A stretch of DNA of 45,493 nucleotides from Acetobacteraceae bacterium (GTDB lineage: Bacteria > Pseudomonadota > Alphaproteobacteria > Acetobacterales > Acetobacteraceae), in assembly GCA_947373495.1 (NCBI GenBank), contig CANBXZ010000008.1, positions 1 through 45,493 of the forward strand, given 5' to 3'. How positions within the stretch are numbered: the stretch's first letter is position 1; each line of letters begins with the position of its first letter. Made by a program: the position numbers and the translations under genes. This document shows positions 8,046-15,803 of the stretch, piece after piece. Below the pieces are notes generated by a model. The model made no database searches. It had not been told where the DNA came from and saw only the letters and a list, made by a program, of their open reading frames with translations.

Positions 8046-9133
8046 TCGCCGCGACGCCCCTGGCGCTGGGGCTGGCGGCGCTGCCGGCCGGGCTGGGCGC
8101 GCTGAACCTGGCGATGCTGCCCCGAGCCGGCGGCCCGGTGCCGGCCGGCGCACTGGTGTCCATCCTGGTGCCGGCGCGGGACGAGGCGGCGAACATCGAA
8201 GCCTGCGTCGCGGCCGCGCTGGCGCAGCAGGGCGTGGCGGTGGAGGTGCTGGTGATGGACGACGCCAGCACCGATGCCACCGCGACGCTGGTGGCCGCCC
8301 TGGCGGTGCGGGAGCCGCGCCTCCGCCTGCTGCGCGCGCCGCCCCTGCCGCCGGGCTGGACCGGTAAGGTGCATGCCTGCGCCGGGCTGGCGGCGGCGGC
8401 GCGCGGCAGCCACCTGCTGTTCATCGACGCCGATGTGCGCCTGGCGCCGGCGGCGGCGGCCCGGCTGGTCGGGCATGCGGCGCGCCGCCGGCTGGCCTTG
8501 GTCAGCGGGGTGCCGCGCCAGCACCTGGGCAGCCTGGGCGAGGCGCTGGCGGTGCCGGCGATCAACCTGCCGCTGCTGGGCTACCTGCCCGGCGGGGGCC
8601 GCGCCGGCTCGCGCTGGCCGGCCCTGGCGGCGGCCTGTGGCCAGTTGCTGCTGGTGGAGGCCGCGGCCTATCGCGCCGCCGGCGGCCATGCCGCGCTGCA
8701 TGCGGTGCTGCATGACGCCTTGGCGCTGGCCCGGCTGCTGCGCGCCGCCGGCGCCCGCACCGAGGTGGTGGCCGGTGCCGGGCTGGCTGAATGCCGGATG
8801 TATCATGGCCTGGGCGAGGCCTGGGCCGGCTTTCGGAAAAACGCGCGGGAGGGCATGGCGACGCCGCTGGGCCTGCCGGTATGGACGCTGCTGCTGGCCG
8901 GCGGGCACCTCTGGCCCTGGCTGCTGCTGCCCAGCCCGGCCGCCGCCCTGGCCCTGCTGCTGGGCTTCGGCCTGCGCGCCGCCATCTCGATTCGGGCGCG
9001 GGAAGCCTGGTGGAGCGTGCCGCTGCACCCGCTGACCGTGGCCGTGGCGCTGGCCATTCAGTGGCATGCGCTGCTGGCGCGACGCCCGGCGGGCTGGAAA
9101 GGCCGCGCATATCCGTCCACAAAGGCGGCATGA
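8042..9133 (+). CDS. crtQ: Family 2 membrane glycosyltransferase, CrtQ-like
   Basis: This 363-residue membrane-associated GT2 enzyme would transfer a sugar, probably glucose, to a carotenoid carboxylate in the inner membrane. It has an N-terminal hydrophobic segment (residues 1-25), then VSILVPARDEAANIEACV, VLVMDDASTDATATL and LLFIDADVRLAP (the DXD metal/nucleotide-sugar site). PPGWTGKVHACAGL resembles the WYGKSHAC stretch of CrtQ. The C-terminal third has two or three membrane segments and ends in GWKGRAYPSTKAA, close to the WKGRxYS ending of CrtQ. The alternative is the related hopanoid-associated HpnB, which shares PGWTGK. The operon context and the C-terminal motif favour CrtQ. It starts within the acyltransferase stop and its own stop overlaps the HpnCD start. 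Confidence 0.78.
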   Translation: MIAATPLALGLAALPAGLGALNLAMLPRAGGPVPAGALVSILVPARDEAANIEACVAAALAQQGVAVEVLVMDDASTDATATLVAALAVREPRLRLLRAPPLPPGWTGKVHACAGLAAAARGSHLLFIDADVRLAPAAAARLVGHAARRRLALVSGVPRQHLGSLGEALAVPAINLPLLGYLPGGGRAGSRWPALAAACGQLLLVEAAAYRAAGGHAALHAVLHDALALARLLRAAGARTEVVAGAGLAECRMYHGLGEAWAGFRKNAREGMATPLGLPVWTLLLAGGHLWPWLLLPSPAAALALLLGFGLRAAISIRAREAWWSVPLHPLTVAVALAIQWHALLARRPAGWKGRAYPSTKAA

Positions 9134-10782
9134 GCCTCGCCACGCCCTCCGTCGCCGTTGCCGCCACCCCCACGCGGGACCACGACGAAGAGAATTTCCC
9201 CACCGCCAGCCTGATTTTGGCCAAGCCGCTGCGGGCCAAGGTCATGGCCTTCTACCGCTTCGTCCGCACCGCGGATGATATCGGTGACAGCCCCGACCTC
9301 AGCGCCGAGGAGAAGCTGCGCCGGCTGGACCTGATGGAGGCGGCGCTGGACGACCCCGGCACCACCATGCCGGAAGCCGCCGGGCTGCATCGCCACGCCG
9401 TGGGCACCGACGAGGCGCGCAAGATGCTGCGCGCCTTCCGCCAGGACGCCACGAAGACCCGCTACGCCGACTGGGCCGAGCTGGAAGACTATTGCGCCCA
9501 CAGCGCCGACCCGGTGGGCCGCATGCTGCTGCGCCTGCATGGCGATGGCGACAACGCGGCCGGCAACGCCGCCGCCGATGGGCTCTGCACCGCGTTGCAG
9601 GTGCTGAACCACCTGCAGGACCTGGTGGGCGACCGCGCCAGCCTGGACCGGATCTACCTGCCCACCCCCTGGCTGGACTGCGCCGGCGGCGAGGCCGCCT
9701 TCTTCGACCCGGCCAACACCTCCCGCCGGCGGGAAGTGCTGGATGCCGCGCTGGACCGGGTGGAGGAACAGCTCGACCGCGCCGCCGCGCTGCCGCGCCT
9801 GGTGCGGGCGAAGCGCCTGGCGATCCAGAGCGCCATGACCATCGGCCTGGCCCGCCGGCTGCTCGCCAAATTGCGTGCGGCCGACCCGGTATTGGGCCGG
9901 GTGGCGGTGGGCAAGCTGGATTTCCTCGGCGCCCTGCTGGGCGCCTTCGGCACCGGGCCGACGGATGCGGAACTGGTCGCGGCCCGGGTCTCCCGCGCCG
10001 GGTCTTCCTTCGCCCGCGGCATGGCGGCGCTGAAGGGGGAACGCCGCCGGGCGCTGTGGGGGGTCTATGCCTTCTGCCGCGCGGTGGACGACGTGGCCGA
10101 CAACACCATGCCGGAAGCCGAGAAGCGCCGCTTCCTGCTGGACTGGCGCCGCAAGCTGCTGGAGCCGGACTGCGCCGTCTCGCGCGAGTTGGCCTTCGCC
10201 CGCAACGCCTATGGCGTGCCGTTGGTGGAATGCGAGGCGATGATCGCCGGCATGGAAACCGACGCCACCGACTTCCTGCGGCTGCAGACCGAGGCGGACC
10301 TCGACCTCTATTGCCGCCGCGTCGCCGGCAGCGTCGGCGCCATGAGCGTGCGGATCTTTGGCGCGCCCGAGGCGGAGAAATTTGGCCTGGAACTCGGCCA
10401 CACCTTCCAGCTCACCAACATCCTGCGCGACGTGGACGAGGATGCCGAGCGCGAGCGCGTCTACATCCCGCGCGACCTGCTGGACGCCGCCGGGGTGCCG
10501 GAAGGCCCGGCGCGGGACATCGTGGCGCACCCGGCCTTCGGCCCGATCTGCGCCACGCTGGCGGCCCGCGCCCAGGCCGGCTTCGCCCGGGCGCGGGCGG
10601 AGATCGGCCAGTTTCCCGCCCAGGCGCTGCTGCCGGCGGCGGTGATGGCCTGGGGCTATGGCCGGCTGCTGGACCGGCTGGTGGCGCGCGGCTTCACCCA
10701 CCGCAGCGGCCCGCGCCCGAAGCTGACCAAGGGCGAGAAGCTGAACATGGCGCTGATGGCGCTGGGGCTGAAGCGCCCGTGA
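9130..10782 (+). CDS. hpnCD: HpnC-HpnD fusion: two-step squalene precursor synthase
   Basis: One uninterrupted frame encodes 550 residues with two complete trans-isoprenyl diphosphate synthase (squalene/phytoene synthase) domains. Residues 1 to about 275 match HpnC (hydroxysqualene synthase), with FYRFVRTADDIGD (41-53) and NHLQDLVGDRASLDRIYLP (160-178). Residues from about 278 to 550 match HpnD (presqualene diphosphate synthase), with YAFCRAVDDVADN (313-325) and the second Asp-rich NILRDVDEDAERERVYIP (430-447). HpnD joins two farnesyl diphosphates to presqualene diphosphate, and HpnC converts that to hydroxysqualene for HpnE. The two are usually separate neighbouring genes. Here there is no stop, internal start signal or frameshift at the join. 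The start (ATG in ATGA at 9130) overlaps the glycosyltransferase stop. The context suggests the squalene feeds CrtN. Confidence 0.88.
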   Translation: MSLATPSVAVAATPTRDHDEENFPTASLILAKPLRAKVMAFYRFVRTADDIGDSPDLSAEEKLRRLDLMEAALDDPGTTMPEAAGLHRHAVGTDEARKMLRAFRQDATKTRYADWAELEDYCAHSADPVGRMLLRLHGDGDNAAGNAAADGLCTALQVLNHLQDLVGDRASLDRIYLPTPWLDCAGGEAAFFDPANTSRRREVLDAALDRVEEQLDRAAALPRLVRAKRLAIQSAMTIGLARRLLAKLRAADPVLGRVAVGKLDFLGALLGAFGTGPTDAELVAARVSRAGSSFARGMAALKGERRRALWGVYAFCRAVDDVADNTMPEAEKRRFLLDWRRKLLEPDCAVSRELAFARNAYGVPLVECEAMIAGMETDATDFLRLQTEADLDLYCRRVAGSVGAMSVRIFGAPEAEKFGLELGHTFQLTNILRDVDEDAERERVYIPRDLLDAAGVPEGPARDIVAHPAFGPICATLAARAQAGFARARAEIGQFPAQALLPAAVMAWGYGRLLDRLVARGFTHRSGPRPKLTKGEKLNMALMALGLKRP

Positions 10783-10795
10783 GCCTGGCCCTGGC

Positions 10796-12013
10796 ATGAC
10801 CATTCACGTCATCGGGGCCGGCCTGGCCGGGCTGGCGGCGGCGCTGGACCTGGCCGAGGCCGGCCGCCCCGTGCACCTGCATGAAAGCTCGCCCCAGGCG
10901 GGCGGCCGCGCCCGTGCCCTGCCCGATGGTACCGACAACGGCACCCATGCCCTGGTCGGCGCCAATACCGCCGCACTGGCCTTCCTGGCCCGCATCGGCG
11001 CCCGTGACGGCTGGGTGGAGCCGGAACCCGAGGGCCTGCCGGTGCTGGACCTGGCCGATGGCAGCGCCCGGCGCGTGGCGCTTTCGCCGCTGGCCTGGGG
11101 CAACAAGGCGCTGCGCCCGGCCGGGGCTTCCTGGGGCGCGGTGCTGGCCATGGCCGGCATGGCGCTGCCGGGGCGGGACCGGCCGATCGCCGAGGTGATG
11201 GCGCGGCACCCGGCGTTTCATCGCGGCTTCGTCGACCCGTTGGTGATCGCCACGCTGAACACGCCCTCCCACCAGGCCAGCAGCGCCCGGCTGGGCCAGG
11301 TGCTGCGCCGGCTGGGCGGGCCGGGCGCCACCCGGCTGTATGTGGCCGAACACGGGCTGGGGCCGGACCTGGTGCAGCCGGCGCTGGCGGCCTTGCAGCG
11401 CGCCGGCGGCACGGTGCGCTACGGCGCCCGGCTGCGGCGGGTGGTGCAGGCGGCGGGGCGGGCCTCGGCGCTGGATTTCGGCGAGGACGCGGTGACCCTG
11501 GCGCCCGGCGACCAGGTGGTGCTGGCGACCCCGCCCTGGGAAAGCCAGCGCCTGCTGACGCATCTGGCGGTGCCGACCCAGCACGCGCCCATCGTGAACC
11601 TGCATTTCGACCGAACCGGGCCGGGGCCGGTGCGCTTCATCGGCATGCTGGGCGCGTTGTGCCAATGGGTGCTGGTGCGCCCGTCCGGGGTGGCAGTGAC
11701 GGTTTCCGCCGGCGACGCTGAGGCCGGGCTGGGCGAGGCCGAACTGGCACCGCGGGCCTGGAGCGAGATCCTGCGCGCCGCCGCCGCCTTCCGCATTGCC
11801 GGTGAATGGCCGTTGATGACGCCAGCCTGCCGGGTGGTGAAGGAACGCCGCGCCACGCCGCGCCATGTGCCGGGGGAGGTGCTGCGCCCGGCCCGCAAGC
11901 CGCTGGCCAACCTGGCCCTGGCCGGCGACTGGAGCTGGCCGGCGCTGCCGGCCACGATCGACGCCGCGGTGCGTAGCGGCCAGGCCGCCGCCCGCGCGCT
12001 GCTGCGCGGCTAG
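10796..12013 (+). CDS. hpnE: HpnE hydroxysqualene dehydroxylase
   Basis: This 405-residue flavin-dependent amine-oxidase-fold protein matches HpnE, which reductively removes the hydroxyl from hydroxysqualene to give squalene. The N-terminus has the FAD site HVIGAGLAGLAAALDLAEAG and GGRARALPDGTDNGTHALVG. The family core includes LVIATLNTPSHQASSARLG and LVQPALAALQRAGGTVRYGA. The C-terminus has the characteristic VVKERRATPRHVPGE and NLALAGDWSWPALPATIDAA. The length is normal for HpnE. It starts 13 bases after the HpnCD fusion and ends 8 bases before the aldehyde dehydrogenase. With the fusion it completes farnesyl diphosphate to squalene within the carotenoid operon. No squalene-hopene cyclase gene is present in the window. 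Confidence 0.88.
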   Translation: MTIHVIGAGLAGLAAALDLAEAGRPVHLHESSPQAGGRARALPDGTDNGTHALVGANTAALAFLARIGARDGWVEPEPEGLPVLDLADGSARRVALSPLAWGNKALRPAGASWGAVLAMAGMALPGRDRPIAEVMARHPAFHRGFVDPLVIATLNTPSHQASSARLGQVLRRLGGPGATRLYVAEHGLGPDLVQPALAALQRAGGTVRYGARLRRVVQAAGRASALDFGEDAVTLAPGDQVVLATPPWESQRLLTHLAVPTQHAPIVNLHFDRTGPGPVRFIGMLGALCQWVLVRPSGVAVTVSAGDAEAGLGEAELAPRAWSEILRAAAAFRIAGEWPLMTPACRVVKERRATPRHVPGEVLRPARKPLANLALAGDWSWPALPATIDAAVRSGQAAARALLRG

Positions 12014-12021
12014 CCCGGCCG

Positions 12022-13374
12022 ATGGCGCCGGCCGCCGCGTCGGCCGCCGCGTTGGCCGCCCTGCGCCGGGCCGCGGCGCGGGATGGCGTGCCGGATGCCG
12101 CCCGGCGCCGCGCCCTGCTGGCCGCGCTGGCGGCGGCGCTGCTGGCGGCGGCGGATGATATCGTGGCGGCGCTGGAGGCGGATTTCGGTGGCCGCTGCGC
12201 CGAGGAAACCCTGCTGGCCGAGGTGATGGTGCCGCTGGCCGCCATGCGACTGGCTCGCGCCCGGCTGCGGCGCTGGATGCGGCCGCGCCGGGTTGGGGTG
12301 CCGTTCCATTTCTGGCCGGCCAGCGCCGCGCTGGTGCCGGCGCCGAAGGGCGTGGTCGGCATCATGGCGCCGTGGAATTACCCGGTGCAACTGGTGCTGA
12401 TGCCGCTGGTGGATGCGATCGCCGCCGGCAACCGGGTGGCGGTGAAGCCCAGCGAGGCCACGCCGCGCACCGCCGCGCTGCTGGCCCGGCTGCTGGAAGC
12501 GGCGCTGGGCGCCGACATGGTGCGCAGCGTGCAGGGTGGGCCGGCGGTGGCGGCGGATTTCGCCGCGCAGCCCTGGGACCACCTGGTGTTCACCGGCGGC
12601 ACCGCGGTGGGGCGCCAGGTGGCGCTGGCGGCGGCGCCGGGGCTGGTGCCCATCACGCTGGAACTGGGCGGCAAATGCCCAGCCCTGGTGCTGCCTGGCG
12701 CCAATCTGCTCCGCGCCGCCCGGGCGATTCTGGCCGGCAAGCTGTTCAACGCCGGGCAGACCTGCGTGGCACCCGACACGGTGCTGCTGGTTGGCCACAC
12801 CCCCCAGGCGTTCGAGGCGGCGTGCCGCGCCACTGGCCTCGGCCTGCCGGAAACCGCGGTGGTGAACGAGGCGCAGTTGCACCGGCTCGACGCCCTGTGC
12901 GCCGGGACCGAACTGGTGCCGCTGGCGGCGGATGGCCCCGGCCGGCGCCGCGCGCTGCGGCTGGCCCAGGCCCCGGCCGACCACCCGCTGCACCAGGCGG
13001 AGGTGTTTGGCCCGGTGCTGCCGGTGGTGGCCTGCGCCGGGCTGCCCGCCGCGTTGGAGTGGGTGAATGCCCGGCCGGCACCCCTGGCGGTGTACCTGTT
13101 CGGCGCCTCGGCGGCGGAAGCGGCCAGGGTGGCGGCGGCCACCACCTCCGGCGCCCTGGTGCGGGAGCGGTGCCTGGAATATGCCGGCATGGCCGGGCTG
13201 CCGTTCGGTGGCATCGGCGCTTCCGGCCAGGGCCGGCGCAATGCGGAGGCCGGCTTCCTGGCGCTGAGCAATCTGCGGGCGGAGGTGGTGCACGGCCGCT
13301 TCAGCCTGGCCCGGCTGCTGGACCCACCGCGCGGGGCGCGGGCCAGGGCGCTGGTGCGGCGGATATTGCGGTAG
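12022..13374 (+). CDS. aldH: Aldehyde dehydrogenase, candidate C30 carotenoid aldehyde dehydrogenase (AldH)
   Basis: This 450-residue class 3-like NAD(P)-dependent aldehyde dehydrogenase has MAPWNYPVQLVLMPLVDAIA and AGNRVAVKPSEATPRTA (cofactor binding), the general-base Glu in ITLELGGKCPALVLPG, and the nucleophilic Cys in FNAGQTCVAPD. GLPFGGIGASGQG is near the C-terminus. It lacks a long N-terminal extension; the family range is roughly 440-490. Located last in the carotenoid operon, 8 bases after hpnE, it plausibly oxidises the diapocarotenal made by CrtP to a carboxylic acid, as the aldehyde dehydrogenases in C30 pathways of staphylococci and Methylomonas do. The substrate is inferred from neighbours only. 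The sequence itself would fit any lipophilic aldehyde. Confidence 0.82.
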   Translation: MAPAAASAAALAALRRAAARDGVPDAARRRALLAALAAALLAAADDIVAALEADFGGRCAEETLLAEVMVPLAAMRLARARLRRWMRPRRVGVPFHFWPASAALVPAPKGVVGIMAPWNYPVQLVLMPLVDAIAAGNRVAVKPSEATPRTAALLARLLEAALGADMVRSVQGGPAVAADFAAQPWDHLVFTGGTAVGRQVALAAAPGLVPITLELGGKCPALVLPGANLLRAARAILAGKLFNAGQTCVAPDTVLLVGHTPQAFEAACRATGLGLPETAVVNEAQLHRLDALCAGTELVPLAADGPGRRRALRLAQAPADHPLHQAEVFGPVLPVVACAGLPAALEWVNARPAPLAVYLFGASAAEAARVAAATTSGALVRERCLEYAGMAGLPFGGIGASGQGRRNAEAGFLALSNLRAEVVHGRFSLARLLDPPRGARARALVRRILR

Positions 13375-13387
13375 GGCGCGAGCGCCC
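13374..13387. terminator. Small hairpin between convergent genes
   Basis: The arms gggcgc (13374-13379) and gcgccc (13382-13387) are perfectly complementary. They fill the 17-base gap between the aldH stop and the stop of the opposing DUF1272 gene. There is no T-run on either strand, so termination is only suggested by position. Confidence 0.3.
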
Positions 13388-13391
13388 GGCT

Positions 13392-13637
13392 TCAGACGGC
13401 GACGCAGCCCTGCGGCTTCACCTTGCGCTGGGTGCTGGCCGGGTGCTTTTCCAGCCGCGCCACCGGCCGAATCGGCCGGCGCACCAGCTCGCCGCCGCAA
13501 TTCGGGCAGATGCCGCGCAGCGTGGCCTCGGCGCAACCGGCGCAGAAGGTGCATTCATAGCTGCAGATCCGGGCGTCGAGGCTCGCCGGGGGCAGGTTGG
13601 TGCCGCAGCATTCGCAGCAGGGGCGGAGTTCCAGCAT
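13392..13637 (-). CDS. DUF1272 zinc-ribbon-like small protein
   Basis: This 81-residue cysteine-rich protein of the DUF1272 family has unknown function. The cysteines are arranged as RPCCECCG, ICSYECTFCAGC and ICPNCGG, which would make a treble-clef or zinc-ribbon fold binding two metal ions. The basic C-terminal tail (RPVARLEKHPAST and onwards) is variable in the family. The ATG at 13637 is used because the family begins MLELRPxCExC. It is the last gene of a minus-strand run and ends convergent with aldH. No function is inferred beyond probable zinc binding. Confidence 0.85.
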   Translation of the reverse strand: MLELRPCCECCGTNLPPASLDARICSYECTFCAGCAEATLRGICPNCGGELVRRPIRPVARLEKHPASTQRKVKPQGCVAV

Positions 13638-13767
13638 GGCGCCAGCTTGGGGCGGCGCGGCCGGCGCTGGCAAGGCCCCTCCCGAGCCGGGCCGCAGCGG
13701 CCGGCCGCGCCGCCTCGGCTGACCCTGGCAGCCATGGCCCTGGGGCCTGACCTTCGCGCGGTGCGAA

Positions 13768-14178
13768 CTACCAGATCGGCAACCGCAGCGTGGCGCCGGG
13801 GGAGGGCAGGCGGATACCCGGCTGGCTGCGGGTCTCACTCATCGAATCGGGGCGGGCGAAGGTCTCCCCCAAGCCGAACAGCGGCGGGGTCGGCACGCCG
13901 AAGGTGATGCTGGGGCGCGGCTGGCGGTCCACCAGGGGCGGCTGGGCATTGCTGGCCGGCAACGGGGCGGGCTGGGCGCCGGGGCCCGGGGGTTCGGGCG
14001 CCGGGCGGTCGATCGCCGCGCGCGGTGGCCGTGGCGGCTCGGCCACCGCGACGGGTGGTGCCGGGTGGGCGGTGGGCGGGCGGCGGCGCCGAGGCGCTGG
14101 GGGGGCCTCCTCGGCATGGAGCGAGGCGGGCAGGGCCAAGCCCAGCACCACCCCCAGCAACCCGCGTCGCCCTGCCAT
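13768..14178 (-). CDS. Small proline-rich secreted protein, function unknown
   Basis: This 136-residue protein has a clear Sec signal peptide: MAGRRGLLGVVLGLALPASL, then HA before the likely cleavage site. The mature part is dominated by Pro, Ala and Arg to about residue 90. A slightly more ordered tail contains RPSITFGVPTPPLFGLGET and ends LPSPGATLRLPIW. I do not recognise the family. The ending, with alternating hydrophobic residues, could be a beta strand for a periplasmic or outer-membrane partner, but this is speculation. The ATG at 14178 starts the signal peptide. The open frame further upstream is a shadow of sirB1. It lies 53 bases downstream of the SirB1-type gene in the same direction. 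Confidence 0.65.
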   Translation of the reverse strand: MAGRRGLLGVVLGLALPASLHAEEAPPAPRRRRPPTAHPAPPVAVAEPPRPPRAAIDRPAPEPPGPGAQPAPLPASNAQPPLVDRQPRPSITFGVPTPPLFGLGETFARPDSMSETRSQPGIRLPSPGATLRLPIW

Positions 14179-14231
14179 GCCTGCCTCCACCGCCCGGGCA
14201 GTACGCAGCGGCCCGTGGCGGGTTCCGCCGT

Positions 14232-15083
14232 TCAGTTCAGCCGTTGGCGCAGATCCTCGATCATCACGCGGATGCGGGCCGCCATCTCGCCCTTCGGCGC
14301 CAGTTCCAGGCAACGGTCCAGGCAGGACAGCGCGGCGCCGATCCGGTCCAGCCGCTGGTTCATCAGCCCGGCTTCGCGCCACAGCAGCGGGTTTTCCGGC
14401 GCCAGGCGCAGCATGTCCTCGGTGCAGACCAGGGCGGCTTCCATCTGGCCAGCCTGTAGCCGGCGCAGCTTGATATTGTTCTGCAACCGCAGCAGCACGG
14501 TGCGCTTGCCCATGGCGCTCAACAGGCCGGGGCGCAGCTCGGCGCGCTCGCCTTCCGCGCGTTTCAGCAGCTCCCGCAGTTCCGGGGCTGCCAGCACGGC
14601 ACCGCCATGGAACACATCCACCACCAGCTGGCCGCGCTGGCCCTGCAACCCGACCAGGAAATGGCCGGGGAAATCCAGCCCGCAGGCGTTCCAGCCGGCA
14701 GCCTCTGCGGCGTGCAGCCACAGCAGGCCCAGCGCCACCGGCAGGCCCCGCCGGCGCCGCAGCACCTCGATCAGGTTGGCATTGGCCGGGTCGTCGTAGG
14801 TTTCGCTGTCGCCGTCGAAGCCGGCCTGGTCGTGCAGCACCTGGGCCAGGGTCTGCACGCGTTGCGCCAGGTCGCCTTCCGCCGCCCGCGGGTTGGCGTC
14901 GGCGGCCTGTACCGCCTGCCGCGCCAGGGCGGAAAGCGTGGCGTTGGCGGCCTGCCAATCGGCTTCCGGCCGGTCGATGCGGGCGAATTGCAGGGCCACC
15001 GCGGCCAGGTCGATCTCCTGGTCCGGCAGGGTGCCGGCGGCGGTGATGGCGGCGCGGGCCTCATCCTGGGGGCTTGGGGGCAT
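14232..15083 (-). CDS. SirB1 family protein (transglutaminase-like and TPR)
   Basis: This 283-residue member of the SirB1/YchA family has a transglutaminase-like fold followed by TPR-like helices. The family core is visible as FDGDSETYDDPANANLIEVL, RRRGLPVALGLLWLHAAEAAG, GLDFPGHFLVGL and VVDVFHGGAVL. A tetratricopeptide-like C-terminus contains NNIKLRRL and LAPENPLLWREAGLM. The biochemical role of the family is not established; in enterobacteria the gene lies near hemA-prfA. Here it follows the ETFB methyltransferase-like gene by 66 bases and precedes the secreted proline-rich protein. The ATG at 15083 gives the normal family length. Confidence 0.85.
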   Translation of the reverse strand: MPPSPQDEARAAITAAGTLPDQEIDLAAVALQFARIDRPEADWQAANATLSALARQAVQAADANPRAAEGDLAQRVQTLAQVLHDQAGFDGDSETYDDPANANLIEVLRRRRGLPVALGLLWLHAAEAAGWNACGLDFPGHFLVGLQGQRGQLVVDVFHGGAVLAAPELRELLKRAEGERAELRPGLLSAMGKRTVLLRLQNNIKLRRLQAGQMEAALVCTEDMLRLAPENPLLWREAGLMNQRLDRIGAALSCLDRCLELAPKGEMAARIRVMIEDLRQRLN

Positions 15084-15149
15084 GGCGGCAGTCTCGGGGC
15101 GGGGCTGGCGGCGCGCAAGCGATACCCGCGCGAGCAGGGCCGGCCTGGT

Positions 15150-15803
15150 TCAGGGCAGCAGGCGGAAGATGGTCACGTCCCGGGTATCGCGGTCTTCCAG
15201 TTCCCGCGTGGTGGGCACGCTGTAGCGGGCCAGTTCGGCCAGACCCTGGCGCGGGCGATAGCTGCGGTCAGGGTCGGCCAGCCACACCTCGGCGCCGGCG
15301 GCCGCCATGGCGCGCAGCCAGGGCATGATGTGGCCGGTCATCGGCGCCTCGTAGCAGACATCCCCGGCCAGGATCAGGTCCCAGCGGCAGGCGCTGCCGA
15401 CCACATCGCCGCTGGGGGTGGCCACGACGGCGTGGTTCAGCGCCGCGTTCAGCCGGGTGGCGGCCAGCGCCAGCGGGTCGATCTCGGCGGCCTCGGCGCT
15501 GGCGGCACCGGCCCGCATGGCGGCGATGGCGGCCAGCCCGCAGCCGGCGGCGAAGTCCAGCACGCGGCGGCCGGCGACGTGGTGGGGCTGGTCCAGCAGC
15601 AGCCGTGCCATGGCCTGGCTGCCCGGCCAGGCAAAGGCCCAGAACGGCGGCTCGATGCCCTGCTGCGCCAGCCAGGCTTCGGTAGCCTGCCAGATCGGGG
15701 TGATCTCGGTGGCCAGGTACAGCGGGATTTCCGGCACGAAGGCGCTGCGCGCCACCGTGGTATGGGCGCGGATGAAGCCGGCGTGGTCGGCGGGTGCGCT
15801 CAA
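15150..15803 (-). CDS. Class I SAM methyltransferase, ETFB lysine methyltransferase-like
   Basis: This is a 217-residue SAM-dependent methyltransferase of the family of bacterial electron-transfer-flavoprotein beta-subunit lysine methyltransferases. It begins FIRAHTTVARSAFVPEIPLY and contains PFWAFAWPGSQAMARLLLD, motif I VLDFAAGCGLAAIAAMRAGA, and the post-II motif DLILAGDVCYEAPMT. The likely target is a lysine on ETF-beta, though ribosomal or other protein targets are possible. The best start is an unusual TTG at 15803, which overlaps the ubiA TGA (TTGA) and gives the expected family length. No ATG or GTG lies in the conserved N-terminal region. The frame is open upstream only as a shadow of ubiA. 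Confidence 0.8.
   Translation of the reverse strand: MSAPADHAGFIRAHTTVARSAFVPEIPLYLATEITPIWQATEAWLAQQGIEPPFWAFAWPGSQAMARLLLDQPHHVAGRRVLDFAAGCGLAAIAAMRAGAASAEAAEIDPLALAATRLNAALNHAVVATPSGDVVGSACRWDLILAGDVCYEAPMTGHIMPWLRAMAAAGAEVWLADPDRSYRPRQGLAELARYSVPTTRELEDRDTRDVTIFRLLP

Noticed and set aside
5607..8153. An 848-codon minus-strand open frame opposite crtP and the acyltransferase
   Set aside because: It is a shadow of GC-rich genes; no recognisable domain, and the plus strand holds complete CrtP and acyltransferase proteins.
8042..9133. Calling the glycosyltransferase HpnB of a hopanoid cluster
   Set aside because: It shares PGWTGK with HpnB, but the C-terminal WKGRAYP motif, adjacency to crtP and an acyltransferase, and absence of shc or other hopanoid genes favour CrtQ.
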